From: Anaeromyxobacter diazotrophicus | GTDB lineage: Bacteria; Myxococcota; Myxococcia; Myxococcales; Anaeromyxobacteraceae | Assembly: GCF_013340205.1 (NCBI RefSeq) | Contig: NZ_BJTG01000010.1 | Location: 62,001-126,000 of the forward strand | Reading direction: 5' to 3' | Length of the DNA: 64,000 bases | Shown: one piece after another, positions 58,008-64,000 of the stretch | Numbering within the stretch: position 1 is the first letter of the stretch | How the letters are laid out: each line of letters begins with the position of its first letter | Translations under genes and position numbers: made by a program | Notes under the pieces: model-generated | Databases searched by the model: none | What the model saw: only the letters and a program-made list of their open reading frames with translations | Told to the model about the DNA's origin: nothing

Positions 58008-60652
58008 GGGCTCGCCGCCCCGGAGGCCTCGATCGCCGCGCGCCCGAGCGCGCTCACCACGGCCATGATCTGGTCGAGCTCGACCGGCTTCACCAGGTGC
58101 TCGTCGAAGCCCGCCGCGCGCGACAGCGCCCGGTCGCGGTCCTGCCCGTAGCCGGTGAGCGCCACCAGCTTCACCCCCGAGCCGAGCACCTCGCGCAGGC
58201 GCCGCGCCAGCTCGTAGCCGTCCATCACCGGCAGGCCGATGTCGAGGAAGGCCACCTCCGGGCGCGCCCGCGCCGCGGCCTCCAGGCCGCTCGGGCCGTC
58301 GTAGGCCACGGTGGCGAGGTGCCCCTGCGTGGAGAGCGCCTCGACCAGCGCGTCGGCGGCGTCCTGGTTGTCGTCGACGACGAGCACCCGGCGCGCGCGC
58401 ACGAGCCCGAGCGGCGCCACCGGCGGGCGCGGCGGCAGCGCCGGGGTGAGCGAGGTCACGCGGGCGGCGGGCAGCCGCACCACGAACTCGCTGCCCCGCC
58501 CCGAGCCGGAGCTGTCGGCGCTCACGCGGCCGCCGTGCATCTCGACCATGCTCCGCACGATGGCGAGCCCGAGCCCGAGGCCGCCCTGCGAGCGGTCGAG
58601 CGCGCGGTGGCCCTGGACGAACAGGTCGAAGACGTGCGGCAGGAGGTCGGGAGGGATGCCCATGCCCGAGTCGCGCACGCGCACCACCGCCTCGCCGCCC
58701 TCGCGGGCGGCGCGCACCGACACCACCCCGCCCGGCTCGGTGTACTTGGCGGCGTTGGTGAGCAGGTTCGCCACCACCTGCGCCAGCCGGTCGGGGTCGC
58801 CCTCGACCACCAGCCCGCGCCGCGGCACCTCCACCTCCAGCCGGTGCCGCCGCGTCTCGAGGAGCGGGCTCGCCATCTCGATGGCGGCGCTCACCGCGTC
58901 CCCGAGCTCGAGCGCGCGACGCTTCAGCTCCACCTTGCCGCGGGTGATGCGCGAGATGTCGAGCAGGTCGTCCACCAGCCGCACCAGGTGCTGCACCTGG
59001 CGCTCGATGATGGTGCGCTCGCGGCCGAAGGCGTCTCCGCCGCGGAGCCGCATGAGGTCGAGCGCGGTGATCATGGGCGAGAGCGGGTTCCTGAGCTCGT
59101 GCCCGAGCATGGCCAGGAACTCGTCCTTGGCGCGGCTGGCCGTCTCGGCCTCCCGGCGGGCCTGCTGCTCGCGCGCGAGCAGCTCCTCGCGCTCCTGCGC
59201 CGCCCGCACCTGCTCCGAGACGTCGCGCACCACGCCCAGCACCAGCTCCACCTCGCCGGTCGGAGTGCGCGAGAAGATGCGGTCGCGGCTGCGCACCCAG
59301 CGGTAGCTGCCGTCGGCGTGGCGCATCCGGTACTGGTGCTCCAGCATGTCGCCGTCGGCCACGGCGGAGAACCGGCGCTGCTCCTGGACGAGCCGGGCCA
59401 GGTCCTCGGGGTGGACGAGGGTCATGAACCCCTCGCTCAGCGCCCCGATGTCGCGCGGAGAGCGCCCCAGCACCTGCTCCACGCTCTGCGAGACGAAGAC
59501 GTTCCGGCGCCGCCGCAGATCGTACAGGTAGAGGACGTCCGGGCTCGCCTCGGCGATGCCCTCGAAGAGGCGCTGGCTGCGCACCACCTCCTCGTAGAGG
59601 CGCGTCTTCTCGATGGCGGCCGCGCCGCGGGCGGCCAGCCCCTCGACCAGCATCCGGTCCTCGTCGGTGTACGGCTCGTGCGGCTGGAGCCGGCCGACCG
59701 AGAGCATGCCGATGCAGCGCCCCTTGAGCTGGAGCGGGACCATGATGAGGGTGTGCAACCCGTGCCGGACCATCCACCCGCGCAGCGGCTCCGAGACGCG
59801 GGCCAGCACCTGCTCGTCCACCGCCGGGATGAGCAGCGCCTCGCCGGCGCGGAGGTGACCGGCCGCCAGCCCGGAGAGCGTGGACTCGCGCTCGCCCGCG
59901 ACGGCGCGCCCCAGCTCGCGGCGCGCCGCCGGGTCGTTCGCCCACCACGCCTTCGGCTCGAGCCAGGCGCCGTCCGGGGTGAGCAGCCGCAGCACCGACG
60001 CGTCGCCGGCGGCGGCGGTGACCTTGCGCGCGATGGCGTCGAGCACCGCCGCCATGGAGAGCGAGGGCGCGCTGAACGCCTCGGCCGCGTCGACCAGGAC
60101 CTTGAGCCGGCGGCGCGCCTGCTGCTCGGCGTCGAGCAGCCGCGCCCGCTCCAGCGCCTGCGTCCCCTGCGCGGCGAGCGCCAGGGCGAACGACCGCTGC
60201 GCCCCCGGCAGCGGGACGAAGGCGCGGAACCCGAACCCCAGGAAGCCGATGGCCCGGTCGCCCGACAGGATGGGGACGGCGATGCAGCTGCCCTCCCGGT
60301 GCGGGCTCGACGGCTTGGCCTCTTCCGCCTGCCCGTACCGCGCGGACGTCTCGGCCTGGGTCTCGAGGAAGATCGGGCGCCCCTCGCGGAGGGCGTCCGT
60401 ACCCGGATGGCGCACCTCCAAGGAGAGGCGGGCGAACTGCTGCCGCTCCTCCTCCGCCAGGCCCGCCGAGGCGATGAGCTCGAGGTGGGCGCCGTCGCGC
60501 GAGCGGAGCGCGAGCACGGAGGTCGAGGCGCCGAGCGCCTCCACCCCCAACGCGACCGCCACCGCGCCCACCTCGTGCGCGGTCCGGGCGCGGGAGAAGG
60601 CCGACGTGACGTCGAGGAGCTTCTCCGTCCAGGTAGCGGCGAGGTCGGGCAT
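58004..60652 (-). CDS. hybrid sensor histidine kinase (GAF-GAF-PAS-HisKA-HATPase-REC)
   Basis: An 882-residue soluble hybrid kinase. Two GAF-like domains (about 10-165 and 180-345), a PAS/PAC domain (about 355-475, YLYDLRRRRNVFVSQS, GSYRWVRSRDR), and a short coiled coil come first. HisKA follows with LGHELRNPLSPM (phospho-His near 514) and HATPase with NLLTNAAKY, RDSGMGIP and GGLGLGLAI. The C-terminal receiver (from about 754) has VVDDNQDAADAL and FLDIGLPVMDG (phospho-Asp near 805). No membrane segment, so it senses a cytoplasmic cue. A TAACAC box lies upstream. Shares a terminal CTAG with DUF488. Confidence 0.95.
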   Translation of the reverse strand: MPDLAATWTEKLLDVTSAFSRARTAHEVGAVAVALGVEALGASTSVLALRSRDGAHLELIASAGLAEEERQQFARLSLEVRHPGTDALREGRPIFLETQAETSARYGQAEEAKPSSPHREGSCIAVPILSGDRAIGFLGFGFRAFVPLPGAQRSFALALAAQGTQALERARLLDAEQQARRRLKVLVDAAEAFSAPSLSMAAVLDAIARKVTAAAGDASVLRLLTPDGAWLEPKAWWANDPAARRELGRAVAGERESTLSGLAAGHLRAGEALLIPAVDEQVLARVSEPLRGWMVRHGLHTLIMVPLQLKGRCIGMLSVGRLQPHEPYTDEDRMLVEGLAARGAAAIEKTRLYEEVVRSQRLFEGIAEASPDVLYLYDLRRRRNVFVSQSVEQVLGRSPRDIGALSEGFMTLVHPEDLARLVQEQRRFSAVADGDMLEHQYRMRHADGSYRWVRSRDRIFSRTPTGEVELVLGVVRDVSEQVRAAQEREELLAREQQARREAETASRAKDEFLAMLGHELRNPLSPMITALDLMRLRGGDAFGRERTIIERQVQHLVRLVDDLLDISRITRGKVELKRRALELGDAVSAAIEMASPLLETRRHRLEVEVPRRGLVVEGDPDRLAQVVANLLTNAAKYTEPGGVVSVRAAREGGEAVVRVRDSGMGIPPDLLPHVFDLFVQGHRALDRSQGGLGLGLAIVRSMVEMHGGRVSADSSGSGRGSEFVVRLPAARVTSLTPALPPRPPVAPLGLVRARRVLVVDDNQDAADALVEALSTQGHLATVAYDGPSGLEAAARARPEVAFLDIGLPVMDGYELARRLREVLGSGVKLVALTGYGQDRDRALSRAAGFDEHLVKPVELDQIMAVVSALGRAAIEASGAASP

Positions 60653-61232
60653 CTCGGAGGTTGGGCCGTAGTGTTAGGCGCCTGGATGGCCGATGTCGAC
60701 GGCTCGGGACGGGCCTAGAGATCCCGAGCGGGGCTCTTGCCGAAAGCGGCCGAGGGGGGACGCGGGTACCCCTCGACTCGCCCGGTGAGGCCAGGCCGAA
60801 GGCCCCGCGAGGAGACACCGTCACCACCAGTGTCAGGCCTCGCACCGCCGCGGGTGCCCGGTCTCGCTCGCCCCGCGACCCCGCGGCGCCCCGCTCCACG
60901 CGCCACCGCGTGTGTCGGTCCCCCTCGCCCCGCGAACCGGGGAGAGGGCCGGGGAGAGGGGCCACACCGAGTGCGCTCGCCCATGCGACGGCCACCACCC
61001 GTAGGCACCCCACCCAACCGTGAGTGAACATTTCCCTTGACGCACTCCTCGGCCGATCGCGTCCTCGCTCCGGGCTCCCCGTATAAACGCCCCTCCCCGG
61101 CGCGCAGCGCGCCGTCCGTGGGCCGAACGTGCGCCCCGCGCACTCCCGCCGCGACCCTTCCCCGGAAACCCTCCAGCGCGCCCGCCAGAGGCCTCCCCGG
61201 AGCCCCCGAAAATCCGTGCGACACTCTCCGTC
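60653..61232. other. 580-bp gap without a convincing gene
   Basis: Between the kinase start and the HNH gene. Open frames on both strands are present but have repeat-like or low-complexity products, and none has a ribosome-binding site. It holds a dispersed-repeat type hairpin at 60922-60960. A TTGACG at 61035 has no -10 at proper spacing, and TATAAA at 61083 has no -35. A GACACT lies 7 nt before the HNH start. Confidence 0.7.
60922..60960. repeat. hairpin with tandem 12-bp repeat
   Basis: CCCTCGCCCCG (60922-60932) pairs with CGGGGAGAGGG (60938-60948), one mismatch, 5-nt loop. The unit CCGGGGAGAGGG is then directly repeated at 60949-60960. This sequence type is a common intergenic dispersed repeat in bacterial genomes. 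Confidence 0.65.
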
Positions 61233-62423
61233 ATGAACGATGACGCCCGCGCCCTCACCCGGCACCTCGCCGACCTCCTTCGCCGCGAACAGGTGGCCAT
61301 GGCCGAGTTCCTCGTCGCCCTCGCAGCGTTCGACCGCGATCGCCGATGGGTGGATCTCGGCCACACCAGCCTCTTCTACTTCCTGCACCGCGAGCTCGGC
61401 CTGTCGAAGGGCGCCGCCTTCTACCGCAAGACCGCGGCCGAGCTGCTCCAGCGCTACCCCGAGCTGATCGAGCCGCTGGGGGACGGGCGCCTGTGCCTCT
61501 CGAGTGTGGTGGAGCTCGCCAAGGTGATCACCCCCGAGAACCGGGCCGAGGTGGTGGCGCGCTTCTTCCACGCCTCGAAGCGGGAGGCGCAGGCGGTGGC
61601 GGCTGAGCTCCGCCCGCGGGAGCTCGTGCCGCTGCGGGACGTCGTGACCGCCCTCGAACCCGCCGTCCCGGCGGCCGCGGCCGCCCTCCGCGCGAGCGCC
61701 CCGGCAGCGCGCGGCGCGGCCGCAGCGGCTCCCGTCGCCGACTTGCCGGCTCGCGACTTGACCGGCGATCAACTGGTTCATCCGGATGAACCAGACTCCA
61801 CGCCTGGCTCCGCCCGAGCCGAGCAGGCCGCCACCGCCCAACCCGCGGCCCCGCCCCGGCCGCGCGACGAGGTCGAGCCGCTCACCGCCGACCTGCGCCG
61901 GCTCCACACCACCGTCTCTCGCCGCTTCCTCGACAAGCTCGCCGCCGCGCGGGACGCCCTCTCGCACGCCCAGCCCGGCGCCAGCACGGAGGCGGTGCTG
62001 GAGGCTGCCCTCGACCTCCTCCTCGCCGCCCAGGACAAGAAGCGCGCCCTGGTGAAGAAGCCCCGCGCGGCGCCGCCGCGGCCCTCCGCCGACCCGCGTC
62101 ACGTCCTGGCCGAGGTGAAGCGCGCCGTCTGGAAGCGCGACGGCGCGCGCTGCCAGTGGAGGATGGCGTCCGGCGGCATCTGCGGCTCGACCACCCGGCT
62201 GCAGCTCGATCACGTGGTGCCGGTGGCGCGCGGCGGCGCGTCGACGGTCGAGAACCTCCGCGTGTGCTGCGCCTTCCACAACCAGCTCGCGGCGAGGGAG
62301 GAGTTCGGGCCGAAGCACATGGCCCAGTTCGCGCGCGCTCCGGACGAGCAGGCGAAGCCCCGCCCCACTCTTCCAGGCACTCGAGTGGTCCACTCCGACG
62401 ACCCTGGCCTCGAGCTAGGCTGA
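61233..62423 (+). CDS. HNH endonuclease
   Basis: A 396-residue protein. A helical N-terminal domain (about 1-125, WVDLGHTSLFYFLHRELGLSKGAAF) precedes a long Ala/Pro-rich linker. Another helical part (about 195-270) follows. The C-terminal HNH domain has paired Cys (ARCQWRMASGGICGS), the HNH core LQLDHVVPVARGG and NLRVCCAFHN. The type is widespread and often multi-copy in myxobacteria and actinobacteria, where its function is unclear. A GACACT box 7 nt upstream suggests a leaderless start. Its closeness to an McrB-like gene suggests a defence locus, but the pairing may be incidental. Confidence 0.88.
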   Translation: MNDDARALTRHLADLLRREQVAMAEFLVALAAFDRDRRWVDLGHTSLFYFLHRELGLSKGAAFYRKTAAELLQRYPELIEPLGDGRLCLSSVVELAKVITPENRAEVVARFFHASKREAQAVAAELRPRELVPLRDVVTALEPAVPAAAAALRASAPAARGAAAAAPVADLPARDLTGDQLVHPDEPDSTPGSARAEQAATAQPAAPPRPRDEVEPLTADLRRLHTTVSRRFLDKLAAARDALSHAQPGASTEAVLEAALDLLLAAQDKKRALVKKPRAAPPRPSADPRHVLAEVKRAVWKRDGARCQWRMASGGICGSTTRLQLDHVVPVARGGASTVENLRVCCAFHNQLAAREEFGPKHMAQFARAPDEQAKPRPTLPGTRVVHSDDPGLELG

Positions 62424-62440
62424 GTTCGGGAGGGCCGCCC

Positions 62441-62752
62441 ATGCCACGAACTTTCCCCGTCCGCCTCACGGTTCGCCAACTCGGTCTCCTGACCAGCGCG
62501 CTCGACTCGCACATCTACTGGGAGCTCTCGGACGAGTACTACCGCCACAGCGGCTATGTCTTCGACCCGGGCAGCGACGATCCGAAGGTGCGCAAGGAGA
62601 TACGCGAGTCAGAGCGCCTCCTCTCCGTTCTTGAATGCCTCGCACTGGGTATCTGCGCAGCAAGTCCTGCCAAGCGGGCAAAGGACGGCGCCCGCAAGAG
62701 TCCCACTGCTCGAAGAACGACGGCGAAGCCCGCCGCTCGCAAGCAGCACTAG
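62441..62752 (+). CDS. small protein with basic, histone-like tail
   Basis: A 103-residue protein. The first 75 residues look folded (MPRTFPVRLTVRQLGLL, then WELSDEYYRHSGYVF), followed by a Lys/Arg/Ala-rich tail ending AARKQH that could bind nucleic acid. A strong GGGAGGG ribosome-binding site precedes the ATG. It lies 17 bp after the HNH gene and 69 bp before the AAA+ gene, on the same strand, so all three may be one transcript. Base composition is lower in G+C than the neighbours. Function unknown. Confidence 0.75.
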   Translation: MPRTFPVRLTVRQLGLLTSALDSHIYWELSDEYYRHSGYVFDPGSDDPKVRKEIRESERLLSVLECLALGICAASPAKRAKDGARKSPTARRTTAKPAARKQH

Positions 62753-62821
62753 CGGTTGCTGCCGAGTGCTCGCGATCGTTTCCCGTTCCCTCCTTCGCCG
62801 GGCCGTGCGACCTTCGCCCCC

Positions 62822-64000
62822 ATGTCCTCCCGCACCGCGTTCGATGATCTGTACGAGCTGATGGCGCTCGGCCGCGCCGCTGAGGCGGAGAAGGACGAGG
62901 TGAAGCATCGCATCGAGGCCGCCTTCAAGGAGCGCTGCCACGCGAGCGACTGGGACAAGTTCAAGACCCGGGCGTTCGTCTCGCGCGATCTGAAGGACGC
63001 GGCCTACTCCGGACTCATCATCGCGGAGAACGACGACTCCGGCGCTTACCAGGGCACCTCCTTCGTCTGGTTCCCCGGTGAAGGCGGCTCGGTCGCGGTG
63101 CTGGTCATCGGCACGGGCGGGTTCGGGCCGGATGCGCACATCCTGGCGCGGCAGGGACATCGCCGCCGGCTGCGCGCGTTGCAGCGGATCCACGGCAGCC
63201 TCTGGGTGAAGCCCGATCTACTCGACCTCGGCTCGGCGGTGCCCGACGCGGCCGCGCGCGAGTGGCCCACCATCGACAAGGCCCTGCAGACGTACAACAA
63301 GGTGATCTACGCCGCCGTCCCGGTCAGAGGAGACGCCGCGCGCTCGACGGTCCGCGACCTGCTCGACCTGTTCGTGCACGAGCACGGGGTCCGGTTCAAG
63401 GGGGCCGCCAAGGAGGAGTGGGACGAGCGCAAGCGCGAGATGCTGGCGCGCCTCTTCCCGCGGCACTCGGAGGACGAGGTCGACGCGCTCCTCGCCGAGC
63501 GGCGGTTCGTGGTGCTGCAAGGCCCCCCGGGCACCGGCAAGACGCGCTTCGCGCTGCGCGTCGCGCGACGGCATGGTGAGCCCACCTTCATTCAGTTTCA
63601 CCCCGCCCGTACCTACGAGGACTTCGTCGTCGGGCTGGCGCCGCGGCCGGCGCCGGGAGGCCTCACCTTCGAGGTGCGCCCGGGCGACCTCGTTCGCGCC
63701 AACGCCGCCGCCCGCGGGAAGGAGCACGTCCTCGTCATCGACGAGCTCAACCGCGGCGACCTCGCGCGGGTGCTCGGGGAGGCGATCACGCTCTTCGAGC
63801 CGGGCGAGCCCGACCGCGCTGTCGAGCTGCCACACGGGATCGGGCCGTCAGGGGAGCGTCGCCTTCAGCTCGAGCCCGGCCTGAGGGTGCTCGGCACGCT
63901 CAACACCGCGGACCGGTCCATCGCCCACGTCGACCTCGCCATCCGCCGGCGGTTCGCGTTCCTCGATCTCTGGCCCGACCTGGAGGTCGTGCGGGCGCAA
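62822..64000 (+). CDS. McrB-like AAA+ ATPase (C-terminus off window)
   Basis: The first 393 residues of an McrB/MoxR-type AAA+ protein open to the right edge. An N-terminal domain (about 1-220) of unassigned fold (FVWFPGEGGSVAVLVIG) probably recognises the target. The AAA+ core has Walker A GPPGTGKT (234-241), Walker B VLVIDELNRGD (303-313) and the McrB signature GTLNTADRSI (359-368). McrB motors drive the McrC nuclease in modified-DNA restriction; McrC would lie just beyond the window. Codons such as AGA, CTA and ATT are rare in the neighbouring genes, a hint of transfer. The ATG at 62822 has no ribosome-binding site. Confidence 0.9.
   Translation, partial: MSSRTAFDDLYELMALGRAAEAEKDEVKHRIEAAFKERCHASDWDKFKTRAFVSRDLKDAAYSGLIIAENDDSGAYQGTSFVWFPGEGGSVAVLVIGTGGFGPDAHILARQGHRRRLRALQRIHGSLWVKPDLLDLGSAVPDAAAREWPTIDKALQTYNKVIYAAVPVRGDAARSTVRDLLDLFVHEHGVRFKGAAKEEWDERKREMLARLFPRHSEDEVDALLAERRFVVLQGPPGTGKTRFALRVARRHGEPTFIQFHPARTYEDFVVGLAPRPAPGGLTFEVRPGDLVRANAAARGKEHVLVIDELNRGDLARVLGEAITLFEPGEPDRAVELPHGIGPSGERRLQLEPGLRVLGTLNTADRSIAHVDLAIRRRFAFLDLWPDLEVVRAQ

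Noticed and set aside
61035-61088. TTGACG and TATAAA as a sigma-70 promoter for the HNH gene
   Set aside because: The hexamers are about 42 bp apart, so they cannot be one promoter.
60715-61224. Minus-strand frame with PSPRPSPRFAGRGG-type product
   Set aside because: This phrase is the usual translation of a dispersed GC-rich repeat, and there is no ribosome-binding site or codon bias; treated as non-coding.

Overview
The window is about 74% G+C and densely coded. It reads like the chromosome of an Anaeromyxobacter-type myxobacterium (Myxococcota, formerly Deltaproteobacteria). The evidence is a respiratory cluster pairing alternative complex III with a caa3 oxidase, a multihaem lipoprotein cytochrome, the strong GC3 bias, many GTG starts, and a hybrid PAS/GAF kinase. 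No genus marker was available, so the genus is an inference.

Layout. 1-11.2 kb (minus strand): one long respiratory operon, actABCDEF, an unknown one-TM gene, a SCO copper chaperone, then coxB and coxA; nearly every junction overlaps. 11.4-14.8 kb: the N-end rule set aat-clpS-clpA. 14.9-19.4 kb: HDOD protein, HrpB helicase, DUF72 protein. 19.4-23.5 kb: sucA-sucB of the TCA cycle. 23.6-31.2 kb: methyltransferase, Acg-like nitroreductase, CNNM/CBS membrane protein, zinc-ribbon protein, J-domain protein, an Lgt-like protein with an altered active site, and a pentapeptide-repeat protein. 31.3-36.5 kb: cNMP/CBS/nucleotidyltransferase protein, DEDDh exonuclease, a 26-codon membrane microprotein, DHODH-like enzyme and RarD. 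36.8-40.8 kb: multihaem cytochrome behind a good sigma-54 promoter, UspA, topoisomerase IB. 40.8-45.4 kb: a tyrosine/homogentisate catabolic operon (FAH-like, maiA, hppD, hmgA, acyltransferase). 45.5-47.7 kb: eutBC. 47.7-60.7 kb: transporters, a ferredoxin-type membrane protein, an esterase, a small DsrE/NifU-like operon, several unknowns, DUF488 and a hybrid histidine kinase. 60.7-61.2 kb: non-coding repeat-bearing gap. 61.2-64.0 kb: HNH nuclease, a small basic-tailed protein and an McrB-like AAA+ ATPase running off the right edge, which looks like the start of a defence island.

Two patterns cut across gene boundaries. First, at least a dozen operon-first genes have a TANNNT-like hexamer ending about 6 nt before the start codon and no Shine-Dalgarno sequence, which suggests widespread leaderless transcription. 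Second, three convergent gene pairs end on a shared CTAG that gives a TAG stop on both strands. The best candidates for something new are the right-edge McrB/HNH locus, the leaderless-promoter pattern, the 26-residue microprotein, the active-site-altered Lgt paralogue, and the three-gene DsrE/NifU-like operon.
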